30,642 nucleotides of DNA from JBBIJH01 sp037446075. GTDB lineage: Bacteria > Bacteroidota > Ignavibacteria > UBA10030 > JAHEZR01. Where the stretch lies: contig JBBIJH010000016.1 of NCBI GenBank assembly GCA_037446075.1, positions 1-30,642 of the forward strand, in the 5' to 3' direction. Made by a program: the position numbers and the translations under genes. Shown here one piece after another: positions 14,849 to 24,400 of this stretch (its first letter is position 1; every line of letters starts with the position of its first letter). The notes below the pieces were generated by a model, which saw only the letters and a program-made list of their open reading frames with translations, was not told where the DNA came from and did not search any database.

Positions 14849-17231
14849 CGGCAAAGACCCACTTCACTGCATCTTCAACCTTCTCGATGCAAACAATTTT
14901 CAGGCCTTCTTTCACCTTAGCCGAGAGTTCTTTCAAATCCTTCTCATTTTCCTTTGGAATGAGTACGGTTTTAATGCCGCTGCGCTGCGCCGCAAGAAGT
15001 TTCTCATTCAACCCGCCGATGGCAAGCACGTTACCGCGGAGGGTGATCTCTCCCGTCATCGCGACATCACCACGTGCGGGGCGATTGCTCGCTGCCGAAA
15101 GAATCGCCATCGCCATCGTGATGCCCGCAGAGGGTCCGTCTTTCGGGATTGCCCCTTCCGGCAAATGGATGTGAATCTCTCGTGACTTGTAGAAATTCGG
15201 GTGAACACCTAGCGCCCTTGCATTCGACCGGATGTAGCTCAAGGCTGCCTGTGCGGATTCTTTCATCTGGTCTCCGAGAAGCCCCGTCAGCGTCAGCTTC
15301 TCCTGCCCGCTCATGATCGTTGCATCGACGTTGAGCACCTCCCCTCCGACGCTTGTCCAAGCTAGGCCGAGCACAGAACCAACACGTCGCTTCTGCGCCG
15401 TTGGCCGCGCACGATAGCGGGGAACACCAAGATACTCTTCAATTTTCGCCGGATCGACTTCGAGATGGAACCTCCCTTTTCTCTTTTTTCCATTTGTTTG
15501 CTTGGAGAGAACAATCGCCTTTGCTACCTTCCGACAGACGGAGGCAATCTCGCGCTCGAGGTTTCTGACACCAGCCTCCCGCGTGTATTTTTCAATGATT
15601 GTCACAATCGCCTCGTCGGTGAACCTCACTTCCGCAGGGTCCAGACCATGCTCTTTCAGTTGCTTTGGAATGATGTGTCGCTTTGCAATCTCCACCTTTT
15701 CATGTTCTAGGTAGCCCGGAAGCTCGATGATTTCCATCCGATCCTGAAGTGGAAGCGGGATGTTGTACCGAACGTTGGCTGTTGTTATAAACATCACGCT
15801 GGAGAGGTCATAATCGACATCCAGATAATGGTCGTTGAACGCGACGTTCTGCTCTGGATCAAGGACTTCCAGAAGCGCGGCCGATGGATCCCCCCGGAAG
15901 TCCATGCTCATCTTGTCCACCTCGTCCATCAGAAGAACGGGGTTCATGACGCCGGCACGCTTCATCGACTGTATGATCTTTCCCGGCATCGAGCCGATGT
16001 ATGTCCGTCGGTGACCACGAATTTCCGCCTCATCCCGCACACCGCCGAGCGACATGCGAACGAACTTGCGTCCGAGAGCTCGGGCAATCGATTTTGCCAG
16101 CGAGGTTTTTCCCACGCCGGGAGGCCCGACGAAGCACAAAATCTGCCCCTTCATCTCATGGACGAGATTGAGGACTGCAATGTGTTCGAGAATCCGCTGC
16201 TTCGGTTTGTCAAGCCCGTAATGGTCTTCCTCTAAAATTTCCTTGACGTGCTGGATGTCCAGATTGTCCTTCGTTTTCTTAAACCACGGTACGCCAATAA
16301 GCCAATCGAGATAATTCCGGATGACGGTGGACTCCGGGGAAAGGGGCGGGGTCTTTTTCAGTTTCCCGAATTCCTCCAGTGCTTTCTCTTTTACCTCTTT
16401 TGGCATCTTTGCGTTCTCAATATTCTGCCTCAACTTCAAAAGCTCTGGCGAGGATTCCTCTTCCCCTAACTCGTCCTGGAGGATTCGAATTTGCTCCTGG
16501 ATGAAAAACTTCCTCTGCGACTTCTGGATGTGGTCATGAACCTTTGTATCAATTTCTTTCTCGATCTTCAGGAGCGCGATCTCGGAGCTGAGGATCTTCG
16601 TCAGCTCATAGAGTTGTTCGTGCAGATTTCTCAGATCAAGGATCCGCTGCTTTACTTCAACGGTCTGAGCAAGATTAGCTGCGACGTAGAAGAGTCTCCT
16701 ATAGGGGTCCCGGATATTCTCAAACGCCGCTAATGCCTCGGCGGGGATATTCCGGTTCAGGTGAACATACTCATTGAAGAGTGTCGAAATATGTCGGAAG
16801 AGGGCGTCAAGCTCAGTATCCTGAGTCACCTCTTGCGGAATCAGTGCAACCTCGGCCTCCAGGAACCTCTCGTTCGGGACAAACCGCTTCACCGTGGCCT
16901 GGGCAACGCCGTCAACGAGTACTTTCAAGAGCCCGTTCGGCAGCTTCAAGACCTGGACGATCTTCGCGACTGTTCCGTTCTTGTGGAGGTCTTCTTTCGT
17001 TGGCTCATCGATGGCAGCATTCTTTTGCGCTGCGAGAAAAATAAAACGGTGTTGGCCAATGGCCTCGTTCGCCGCACGGAGCGACGATTCTCGCCCGACA
17101 AGAACGGGAAATATCATGTAGGGGAAAATCACCACATCTCGAAGAGGAAGGACGGGAAGCCGTTCGGGGATTTCTGTTCGCTCGACGCCGCTCGATTCGC
17201 TCATTCTTATTTCAGACTCTTCTACGCTCAT
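14835..17231 (-). CDS. lon: ATP-dependent protease Lon (La)
   Basis: Lon unfolds and degrades misfolded and regulatory proteins in the cytoplasm as a hexamer. The 798-aa protein has the usual three parts. The N-terminal substrate domain covers about residues 24-220 (LPVLPLRDVVIFPYMIFPVL), with a following coiled-coil region. The AAA+ module has Walker A GPPGVGKT at 369-376 and Walker B LLMDEVD at 433-439. The C-terminal protease domain has the Ser-Lys dyad, Ser701 in PKDGPSAG and Lys744 in GGLNEKLLAA. All functional residues are present. A second Met at residue 10 is an alternative start. A strong promoter lies at 17300-17328. No CIRCE element is visible upstream. The gene heads a minus-strand run leading to dnaX. 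Confidence 0.98.
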   Translation of the reverse strand: MSVEESEIRMSESSGVERTEIPERLPVLPLRDVVIFPYMIFPVLVGRESSLRAANEAIGQHRFIFLAAQKNAAIDEPTKEDLHKNGTVAKIVQVLKLPNGLLKVLVDGVAQATVKRFVPNERFLEAEVALIPQEVTQDTELDALFRHISTLFNEYVHLNRNIPAEALAAFENIRDPYRRLFYVAANLAQTVEVKQRILDLRNLHEQLYELTKILSSEIALLKIEKEIDTKVHDHIQKSQRKFFIQEQIRILQDELGEEESSPELLKLRQNIENAKMPKEVKEKALEEFGKLKKTPPLSPESTVIRNYLDWLIGVPWFKKTKDNLDIQHVKEILEEDHYGLDKPKQRILEHIAVLNLVHEMKGQILCFVGPPGVGKTSLAKSIARALGRKFVRMSLGGVRDEAEIRGHRRTYIGSMPGKIIQSMKRAGVMNPVLLMDEVDKMSMDFRGDPSAALLEVLDPEQNVAFNDHYLDVDYDLSSVMFITTANVRYNIPLPLQDRMEIIELPGYLEHEKVEIAKRHIIPKQLKEHGLDPAEVRFTDEAIVTIIEKYTREAGVRNLEREIASVCRKVAKAIVLSKQTNGKKRKGRFHLEVDPAKIEEYLGVPRYRARPTAQKRRVGSVLGLAWTSVGGEVLNVDATIMSGQEKLTLTGLLGDQMKESAQAALSYIRSNARALGVHPNFYKSREIHIHLPEGAIPKDGPSAGITMAMAILSAASNRPARGDVAMTGEITLRGNVLAIGGLNEKLLAAQRSGIKTVLIPKENEKDLKELSAKVKEGLKIVCIEKVEDAVKWVFADGGA

Positions 17232-17299
17232 GCGGACGTTTCTTTTTGAGGGGTGCGGGGTAGGCTCTCCACATTCAAAGGGACAAAAAAAGCAAGAGG

Positions 17300-17328
17300 A
17301 ATATAGGAAGTTTTGGGTTGTTTGTCAA
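17300..17328 (-). promoter_or_regulatory. Consensus sigma70-type promoter of lon
   Basis: On the minus strand a perfect TTGACA (17328-17323), a 17-base spacer and TATATT (17305-17300) form an almost ideal housekeeping promoter. Transcription would begin near 17292, giving a leader of about 60 bases before the lon start at 17231. Confidence 0.7.
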
Positions 17329-17354
17329 GGCAACGACCTTCTACAGAAAAGGAC

Positions 17355-17382
17355 TTGCTTGTGAGTGATTATTTCCTAAATT
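17355..17382 (+). promoter_or_regulatory. Possible promoter of the metallophosphoesterase gene
   Basis: TTGCTT (17355-17360) and TAAATT (17377-17382) are separated by 16 bases. Transcription would start about 8 bases before the ATG at 17398, so the mRNA would be almost leaderless, which agrees with the absence of a Shine-Dalgarno sequence there. Confidence 0.3.
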
Positions 17383-17397
17383 ATTGTGCATCCTTTT

Positions 17398-18099
17398 ATG
17401 CGCATCGCTATCATCTCCGACATTCACTCCAACCTCGAAGCCCTCCAGAAGGCTGTCGAGCTTATTGAGAAGAAGAGGGTTGATCAGATCGTTTGCCTGG
17501 GAGATCTCGTGGGCTATGGGGCGAATCCTAACGAATGCATCGAGCTGACTCGGAAGCACACAAGTCATATTCTTCTCGGGAACCACGATCAGGCGGCGTT
17601 CGACCTTTCCCAAACGGAACATTTCAACCGACACGCACGCACCGCAGCGTACTGGACGAATCAGACTCTGACAGAAGCGAACCTTGAATTCCTGAAAACC
17701 CTCCCCCTTGATTACAAGATCGACGACCTGACCTTTATCCACGCATCGCCGAAAGACCCAAAGGAGTGGAACTACATTTTCTCGGCCTTCGAGGCAAGAG
17801 TAAACTTTGAATTCTTTCAGACGAAAATCTGCTTCATCGGCCATACCCATATCCCCGGTATTTTCCCCGAAGATATGAAGACGCAAAAGATTCACAAGGC
17901 GAATCGGTACATCATCAACGTCGGCAGCGTCGGGCAACCACGCGATGGAAACTGGAAGCTCAGCTTCGGGATCTTCGACACAGACACGTGGACGTACGAA
18001 CTCATCCGTTCCGAGTACGACGTCCAGTCTGCCGCTGACAAAATTATTGCCAACGACCTACCGCGATTCCTGGCCGATCGGCTCTTCGCCGGGGTATAG
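17398..18099 (+). CDS. Calcineurin-like metallophosphoesterase
   Basis: The start is the ATG at 17398; a GTG four codons earlier is less likely. The 233-aa protein begins MRIAIISDIHSNLEAL and holds all metal-binding motifs of the superfamily in order: DIHSN, GDLVGYGANPNEC, GNHDQAA, a His in FIHASPKDP and GHTHIPG. The NVGSVGQPRDG block near the C-terminus is typical of the YfcE/MJ0936-like phosphodiesterase branch. It is expected to be a cytoplasmic phosphodiesterase or phosphatase using two divalent metal ions; the natural substrate is unknown. It is transcribed away from lon and stands alone. It converges on the anti-sigma gene with a 95-base gap that holds no clear terminator. Confidence 0.93.
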   Translation: MRIAIISDIHSNLEALQKAVELIEKKRVDQIVCLGDLVGYGANPNECIELTRKHTSHILLGNHDQAAFDLSQTEHFNRHARTAAYWTNQTLTEANLEFLKTLPLDYKIDDLTFIHASPKDPKEWNYIFSAFEARVNFEFFQTKICFIGHTHIPGIFPEDMKTQKIHKANRYIINVGSVGQPRDGNWKLSFGIFDTDTWTYELIRSEYDVQSAADKIIANDLPRFLADRLFAGV

Positions 18100-18194
18100 A
18101 GAATTCCCGGGGGGACACCCCAGCCTCGATGGCTTCGGGTTCACACACTCAAGATCAAGTAGACGGGGAGGCAGAAGGGGAAATACGAGAGGGT

Positions 18195-19061
18195 TTATTG
18201 CTCGTCATCTTTGAGGAGAGCAAGAAGCTCCTCTTTTTTCATGTCCGCCACCACTGAGCAGACCTCGTCATTCTCTTTCCATAACGCGACGTTACAGGCG
18301 GTGCGACTCGTGTCGAAGTGCCACCCTGTTCGATCCAGGTCAGTTTCTGCCTGAGCGGAGAGTCGAAACTTGCCTTTTGTTTTCATCTCTTTCGAGCACG
18401 CCACGGAGAAGAAGATCACCTTGTTGTCCGCTTTATAGATGAAGTTCACGAATTTGCCGCCCGTGTGCTCGCAGAGAAACCCACCAATTAATTGGGCCTC
18501 CGCCATCTTCGGCATATAGACGTCAAATGCCACTTTCTGCTGGAAATAGTTCTGCAGTTCAGTACGATCAGAGGAAACGTACTGGAGCGGCATGTCACCA
18601 TTCAAGTACGAGGAATAATGGAAGACCGCCTGCTGAACGAGATCCGACGCTTCAAGTTCACCCCTGGGTGCAGCAGGCTCGCGCCGCAGAAAGAGAAGGA
18701 ACGCAACTACTCCGAGAACGAGGGCAGCCCCTAGGAGAACGGCAGGACGAAGCGCCGGCTGCCTTAACCCCGAGGCGACAAAACGGAAGGCGCGACGGAC
18801 TTTGTCTCCCACAGTCTCTCTTGCCATGCCCTGCTTCTCAAGCTCTTGCAGTATACGGATTTGCAGGGACGCTGGGACCTTCTGGGTGGAGATCTTCGCT
18901 CGGACAATCCCTTTCGTCATCCTTTCAAGCTCGAACTCTGATCGGCAGGAGAGGCATCGAGCGATGTGGGTCTCCATCTCTTTTCGAGGCCCTACTTGAA
19001 GCTCTCCATCGACAAAAGCACTTAAGTATTCGATTGTCTCTGTACAGTCCACCTCTATCAC
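18195..19061 (-). CDS. Zinc-finger anti-sigma factor with a membrane helix and periplasmic sensor domain
   Basis: The 288-aa protein starts with a GTG (upstream GGAG). Its N-terminal zinc-binding anti-sigma domain has Cys6 and the HxxxCxxC motif at His32, Cys36 and Cys39, which in relatives clamps the sigma factor. A single membrane helix spans about residues 107-125 (AVLLGAALVLGVVAFLLFLR). The periplasmic part has the LIGG-FL...GGKFVNFIYK...NKVIFFSV...CNVALWK...CSVVADMKKEELLALL layout. This resembles the C-terminal sensor domain of transmembrane anti-sigma regulators found in many Proteobacteria. Several Cys residues in that part (FLCEH, VACSKE, TACNV, EVCSV) could sense redox or metal (inference). 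It is encoded 28 bases after the ECF sigma factor, the usual pairing. Confidence 0.9.
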   Translation of the reverse strand: MIEVDCTETIEYLSAFVDGELQVGPRKEMETHIARCLSCRSEFELERMTKGIVRAKISTQKVPASLQIRILQELEKQGMARETVGDKVRRAFRFVASGLRQPALRPAVLLGAALVLGVVAFLLFLRREPAAPRGELEASDLVQQAVFHYSSYLNGDMPLQYVSSDRTELQNYFQQKVAFDVYMPKMAEAQLIGGFLCEHTGGKFVNFIYKADNKVIFFSVACSKEMKTKGKFRLSAQAETDLDRTGWHFDTSRTACNVALWKENDEVCSVVADMKKEELLALLKDDEQ

Positions 19062-19089
19062 TCACTCCATGAATCTATTTTCTAATCGC

Positions 19090-19662
19090 TTAATCATGCC
19101 CGATATAACCTTGCTTCTTCGCAAAATCAAAAAGCTTCACTTGCAGCATCTTCCGGCCTCGATGAAGGCGCGACCGAACTGTTCCGATCGGGCAATCCAC
19201 AAATTCGGCAATCTCCTCATACGTGAAGCCTTCGATGTCGCAGAGGATCACAACTGTCTTGAAGTCGGGAGGGAGTGACTCGAGCGCTTTCGCTACATCA
19301 TCCTCGAGGAGATTTCCGAAGAGCCGCTCTTGGAGATCGTTCGGATCGATCGATTCGTGGCGGATTGTGTTATAGAAGTTTTTGACTTCGTCGTAGTCAA
19401 CGGTATCTGGTTCTTTCGATTCCTTTCGATAGCGATTGATGTACGAATTCTTCATAATCCGAAACAGCCACGCTCGGATATTAGTTCCCTTTTCATACTT
19501 GTCCCAGAAGCGATAAGCCTTAAAGTACGTCTCCTGCAAAAGATCGCTCGCGTCGTCTACGTTCCCCGTCATTCGCAGAGCGTAATTATAGAGGACATCC
19601 ATGTGCGGAACAGCCTCGCGCTCGAAATCGCTTTGTTTCGCGTCAGATCTGGCAGAAGCCAT
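19090..19662 (-). CDS. ECF-family RNA polymerase sigma factor
   Basis: This is a 190-aa extracytoplasmic-function sigma factor of ordinary length. Region 2 covers about residues 22-90 (YNYALRMTGNVDDASDLLQE, TYFKAYRFWDKYEKGTNIRA, WLFRIMKNSYINRYRK). Region 4 covers about 125-180 with the helix-turn-helix (LESLPPDFKTVVILCDIEGF, TYEEIAEFVDCPIGTVRSRL, HRGRKMLQ). An 'LPPDFKTVV' style region 4 is typical of the RpoE/SigW-like groups. It should direct RNA polymerase to a stress or envelope regulon when released by the anti-sigma factor encoded immediately downstream. No Shine-Dalgarno sequence is visible; a candidate promoter lies at 19696-19723. Confidence 0.95.
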   Translation of the reverse strand: MASARSDAKQSDFEREAVPHMDVLYNYALRMTGNVDDASDLLQETYFKAYRFWDKYEKGTNIRAWLFRIMKNSYINRYRKESKEPDTVDYDEVKNFYNTIRHESIDPNDLQERLFGNLLEDDVAKALESLPPDFKTVVILCDIEGFTYEEIAEFVDCPIGTVRSRLHRGRKMLQVKLFDFAKKQGYIGHD

Positions 19663-19695
19663 TGCAAAGATAAGAAAAAATATGAGTAACAGATT

Positions 19696-19723
19696 TTTCT
19701 ATGGCGCTATTTCTTTTACTCAA
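19696..19723 (-). promoter_or_regulatory. Possible promoter of the sigma/anti-sigma pair
   Basis: TTGAGT (19723-19718) and TAGAAA (19701-19696) on the minus strand are 16 bases apart. The match to consensus is moderate. No ECF-type GGAAC motif with a suitably spaced -10 was found in the 253-base gap, so autoregulation is not evident. Confidence 0.27.
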
Positions 19724-19889
19724 CTCGTCTCTCCACACATTCCGCGCTGGATAATCTTCTGAAAGGCTTGTGACGGAGGATGTCGAAGTGACTGAGACCC
19801 TCGCAGGAACCGTCATCGGAGAATCGACTGAAAAGTTGTCGTCGGGTGCACTTGAAGCTTTCCAAAAATAAGAAAAACGCAAGACTAGT

Positions 19890-19916
19890 GCAAGCGCAAA
19901 AGGGGCAAACGCTCGC
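19890..19916 (-). terminator. Hairpin at the end of the M14 gene, possible weak terminator
   Basis: On the minus strand GCGAGCG (19916-19910), a 13-base loop and CGCTTGC (19896-19890) form a 7-pair stem with one G-U pair, beginning within the M14 stop codon. The T-rich run (TTTTTCTTATTTTT) starts only about 12 bases after the stem, so intrinsic termination is uncertain. Confidence 0.25.
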
Positions 19917-21118
19917 TAATCTTGGAAAAAGGCAGCGCTTTTCAGCAGCTCAACTGGGACAGATGTTCCTATCTCCAGACTGGGAAGAGTCAGCAATCGA
20001 CCTTGAGCGTCGATTGTCCGAAAGCCCTTCATTGGTGCGAGATCTCCAACATCTGCAATCTGTGCGACTGTTTTCCACTCTCCGGTTTTTCCGTCCCGTT
20101 GATCATCCACATTGATTGCCACGTCAACCTCCATCAGCAAAGACGACCTCGAATTCCGGTACCGAGCATTCCGAATGAGCACATCAAACACATTCTCATT
20201 GTTCTCCGGTAGTGAATCGTAACTCGCAAGGTCCGCTTTCTCGAATTCACCTGTAGCGATTGCGTAGCAGGAAGCGAGAAGCCCGAGCGCGTTGAGCTTT
20301 CGGAGGAATTCCTTCTCGGGATCGTCGAGCCACCCACCAGATTCCACTAGCACCGTGCTGGTTCCCCACTGCTGCATTCGATCCCCAAAGGCTCGCGGGT
20401 CGTATGTGTCGCTGTAACGGGATACATGACCGGGTGCAAAGTGGGAAACAACTTCCCCGAAAAAAGATGCTAACTGCTTGGCTTTTTGGCGGACCTCGTT
20501 CATACTTCTTGCCTCGTCATAGGGGGGAGCCAGCAGGGCTATTGCAGCGATACGATCCGTTTGACCAACGGCAAACCTAGGCTCCTGATCGTGAAGATTG
20601 AAGGCGAAGTCCGGAAGGAAGGTATCTCTGACGAACTTCAGCGTACGTGCCTCTGGCGTCTGGAGTGCAAGCGCGTCTCGGTTGATATCGATGCCCAGTG
20701 CATTGCGCCGTTCGTAGCGTTCAGCGCCGTCGGGGTTCAACATGGGAAGTAATCGTAAGGTTGTCTTCTCGAGAATCGCACGCGAAAACGGTGCCGAGGC
20801 ATTCGAACCGAGCATACTGAGCATGTCCAGCAAAGCTCGCGTCGCCGTTGACTCGTCACCATGCATCTGAGACCACATGAGGATTTTCCCCGGCCCACCC
20901 CCAACCCCCACGAGGTTGATGGATCGGCCTTCGACAGAGGTACCAACTTCCTGAAGGCTGAATAACGTGGGAAATTCAGAGTGAAGCCGTTGGAGGACCG
21001 ACATCATTTCTCCATGCTTCAGATGCCTCCTAGAAATCCCAGGAATCTTACAGCGATCGTAGAGATATGGCAGATGCTGCAGAAAACCGGGTGTTTCTTT
21101 GAAAATCGGCGAAGACAC
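19916..21118 (-). CDS. M14 family zinc carboxypeptidase
   Basis: The gene starts with GTG at 21118, supported by AGGAG nine bases upstream. The 400-aa protein has the M14 zinc site: His86 and Glu89 in SQMHGDES and His176 in NLHDQ. It also has the substrate-binding region NPDGAERYERRNALGIDINR (about 128-147) and the catalytic Glu259 in VLVESGGW. The signature is complete, so it should be an active metallocarboxypeptidase, acting on peptides or on peptidoglycan-derived substrates. No signal peptide is visible, which is unusual for the family and points to a cytoplasmic role, unless the true start lies elsewhere. The C-terminal part (about 290-400) is an additional domain without clear identity. 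It lies 253 bases upstream of the ECF sigma gene on the same strand. Confidence 0.93.
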   Translation of the reverse strand: MSSPIFKETPGFLQHLPYLYDRCKIPGISRRHLKHGEMMSVLQRLHSEFPTLFSLQEVGTSVEGRSINLVGVGGGPGKILMWSQMHGDESTATRALLDMLSMLGSNASAPFSRAILEKTTLRLLPMLNPDGAERYERRNALGIDINRDALALQTPEARTLKFVRDTFLPDFAFNLHDQEPRFAVGQTDRIAAIALLAPPYDEARSMNEVRQKAKQLASFFGEVVSHFAPGHVSRYSDTYDPRAFGDRMQQWGTSTVLVESGGWLDDPEKEFLRKLNALGLLASCYAIATGEFEKADLASYDSLPENNENVFDVLIRNARYRNSRSSLLMEVDVAINVDDQRDGKTGEWKTVAQIADVGDLAPMKGFRTIDAQGRLLTLPSLEIGTSVPVELLKSAAFFQD

Positions 21119-21447
21119 GGATGCGGGCTCCTGAGAGTTTCACTTGATGGAAAATATAAAGAAGGGAGGAGAGAAAAACAAAAGTGGGTAGTGCGTGCAG
21201 ATGGGGGCCACATATCCCAAAGAAAAAGGTCGGATTTTTTCCCGTGAGACAGCGAGCTAAGAAAGGGATCCGTTGACGCCCCCCGCGAGGTACCGCCAAA
21301 AATCAAATATTGTCCCCAAGTGGACTCCACCTTAGAGATGAGCTCCACCTCGTCCCAAATTGCGTCGCAGTTTCAGCCGACTGCGGGCTGAAGCCTAGGC
21401 CGGATTTGTAGGTTCTGTTATCTGACTGCGGCTTACTGGGTGCTTTG
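21119..21447. other. Intergenic region, no gene recognised
   Basis: This 329-base gap separates the M14 gene from the end of the adhesin gene on the same strand. It holds a candidate M14 promoter (21153-21181), a motif TTGACGCCCC at 21273-21282 that recurs at 26129-26138, and a short inverted repeat TTCAGCC/GGCTGAA in the region just before the adhesin stop. The inverted repeat has no T-run on either strand. Open frames here are extensions of shadows of the M14 gene. Confidence 0.5.
21153..21181 (-). promoter_or_regulatory. Possible promoter of the M14 carboxypeptidase gene
   Basis: TTGTTT (21181-21176) and TATATT (21158-21153) on the minus strand are exactly 17 bases apart. The -10 is good (5 of 6) and the -35 keeps only the TTG core. 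It would give a leader of about 25 bases before the GTG start. Confidence 0.35.
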
Positions 21448-24400
21448 TTATTTGAGCAATACCATCCTCTTCACATCTGTAAACGGCCCGGCTGAGATCC
21501 GATAGAAATAGACGCCGGAGGTGGATGCGCCTGTGGCGGAAAACCTCACCTCATGCCGGCCAGCATCCCGATACTCCCCGTCCACGAGCGTTGCCAGCTC
21601 TCGACCAAGAACGTCGTAGACTTTAACTGTCACGACCGATGCTTTGGGAAGGTCGAACCGGATCGTGGTCGTGGGGTTGAAAGGATCGGGGTAGGCTTGG
21701 TAAAGAGCATATTCCCCAGGAATCAGCGTTGTGGTCAGGCCCACTTCGCCGTCATGGAGAGCACCGGACCTTCCCCCTCTTTTTCCTTTATCGTCCCCCT
21801 CTCGCTTGTCATTTCCTTTGCCCCTATCATTTCCCTTTCCCCGATCATCTCTTTTTCCCTTCTTCTTGTCAAACATCGGGACAGTAGAACTTCGGACCGT
21901 GAATTTCCCTTTGTGCCTGATCTGGTGCTTTACACTTGTGGCGCTCCAGTCACTGCCTATGTCAGTTAGCGTAAACTGAATCGCCGCGGTAGTGTCATCT
22001 ACCTCAGCCGAAAGTTTGGAATAATCGGAAACGAATCCTTCCGGCGGTTCGATGCTGGTGGTTACAGACCAGTCACCTTCACTTTCCAGTACGAAGGGGT
22101 ATTGTTCCTGATCAGCTTCCCAGTCTATGTACTCCGGCTCTATGATAGCCAGATAACTACCGTATTCCTCAAGATATTTGGCCGGAACGATTCTGCCGCT
22201 AAAGAGTCGAACCCTCCGGAGCTTTACGATTTTCTGCTCTCCGGCCTTTACGTTACGTACCCTGTCTCCCGAGTAAAGGGCATCCGGCTCTTCACCCGTC
22301 CTGATATCATCGAACGAAAGGGTACTGCCGATAACAACGTAGTCTGTGTTCGGGTTATTCGCTGTCGGAGGTACAACAATCCGAACCTCACCGTTTGCGT
22401 CCGTGGTCCCCTTTGCCAGGTAGGAGCCGACCGTCACAATCGGACAGCCTGAGTCAGGGTCGGATGGTCCCAGTGGCCCATCAAAAATCTTGCCCCAGAT
22501 TTTCGGCTTTCCACTTACTACTAGATTCTCAGTGCACACATCTCCCATTGTGTACACCCGGACTTCAGCACCCGCGACAGGCATGTTACGAATCTTAGGC
22601 CTGCAGGTGTTGTCCAGCAGTATATGGAGGAGGAACTGTACCTTCAGTAGGGCTGATGGCTTGACGGTCAAAGTAGCTGAGGGCGAGGTCGCCGTGCCAC
22701 ATGTGTTGCTGAACACTGCGCGGTATTTGTAGCTGCTCTGTGATGAACTCGCAGAAGAGACCATAAATGTCGTAGATGTCGCACCGCTGATGTCACTCCA
22801 TGACGACCCTCCATTTGTGCTCACCTGCCACTGCACTGTGGGTGTGGGGCTCCCGCTCGCACCCGCGCTGAAGCTCGCGTCGGTACCGGCAAGCACTGTT
22901 TGATCTGTAGGGGTCGTTGTCACAACGGGCTCTGTATTCACTGTTAATCTCGCTGCATCACTTGTTGCGTTTGCACAGTCATTCGTGAATACCGCCCGAT
23001 ACAGCTTCCCGTTATCCAAGGCAGAGGGTGTAAAGCTCAGCGTCGTGGTCGTCGCTCCAGAGATGTCGCTGAACGATCCTCCGTCGTCCGTGCTCACTTG
23101 CCACTGTACTGCCGGGGAAGGATCCCCGCTGGCACTTGCGCTAAAGCTCACCTCAGTACCAGCGCAGCCTGTTTGATCTTCTGGTCCGCTGATCACGTTT
23201 GGAGAAGCACAGTTAACAGCAAACGACGCGGTGATGGTGTGATCTGCTGTAACGTTTGAGAATGTATAAGTCGTTACCGCACCGACCGAGTTGCCATCAA
23301 CAACAACATCTGCAATATGATACCCTGGATCTGGTGTAATGGTAAACGTCTGATCCGACCCTGAAGCAACTGAGACAGATCCTGATGGAGAGACAGCACC
23401 TTTCTCTCCTGCTGAAGCGGTGATCAGGAACGTGCTGATAATCTCCTCACCCAGTGCGAAATCGCTGAGAGTTGTCAGGCCGGAAGCTGTGTAGTTCGGT
23501 GTGGTCGTTGGGAGTGCGACCGTGGTACCGCCATCATGCTTTATGAGCTTGACGCTTCCCGTAGGAGTCAAGTCACTACCGTCGAGGGTCAAATCGTACG
23601 TAAAGCCGCTCGCTCCGGTTTGAGTAACATTCCAGTAACGGCTACCCAAGAGTGCTGTTCCTGCGGGTGCTATTCCCGGAAAACCCGATTCAAACTGTTC
23701 GACAATTACGGTGCTTGTGCCCGTCAGCGCGGTGAAGTTGAGAGTCAATGGGCGATAGTTTCCCCCTTTTCCGACGGGAAAGCTCTTCGATTCGGTGTTG
23801 CTGTAAACGCGTGCGAGTTTACCGTCGACGTAGGATGAAGATGAGCCTCCGCTAATTGAGCCGGACGGTCCAACGGTCAGCGTATTCGCGCCGGCTGTAA
23901 TAATGCCGTTCGTCAGAGCTAGGGTAGTGCTGACCATAGTTGAATTTGAGAGCGTGACTCCTGCATCGTTATCGATGGTTAGGTTCTTCACCGCCCCAGG
24001 AAGACCATCCCCGGTGTTTTGTGCAGCACTTCCATTGTATATGTATTTGGCATCGGTGCTGAAAGTTCTTGTCCCCGAAACTTGGATATTGCCCGTAGCT
24101 CCGGAGGCGGCAATCCCATCAGTCGAGCCGATACCGAGTTCGGCTTCAGACGCGAGCGTGAAGTCCCCGCTCCCATTGACAATGTTCGCCCCGCAGTGAA
24201 GTCCGCCGTTGACGATAATCGATCCTCCAATTGCAACAGGAAGGGTACTTTGCAATGCTATTGTTCGGCTTGCTCCAATTGTTATTATGTGAAGAGAGTT
24301 GGAAACCGTCCCGCTCAAGTTCAGAGCACCCGAGCCACTACCGGAGAAATTGATCGTAGGCACACCTGTGCTTGAGCTAGCCATGTAGGTCCCGGCAGTT

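Noticed and set aside
18108..18122. GGGG-GACA-CCCC hairpin between convergent genes
   Set aside because: Only four to five pairs and no T-run on either strand, so it is not a credible intrinsic terminator.
19665..19672. TATCTTTG, a perfect match to the Bacteroidota TAnnTTTG promoter motif before the sigma gene
   Set aside because: It lies only two bases before the ATG, so transcription would start inside the gene, and no TTTG partner is present at about 19 bases upstream.
19643..19882. Minus-strand 79-codon frame overlapping the sigma factor start
   Set aside because: It overlaps the ECF gene in another frame, its composition is Ser/Thr-biased, and no homology is apparent.
21365..21404. TTCAGCC/GGCTGAA inverted repeat after the adhesin gene
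   Set aside because: The stem is seven pairs but no T-run follows on the minus strand; termination or a mobile-repeat identity cannot be supported.
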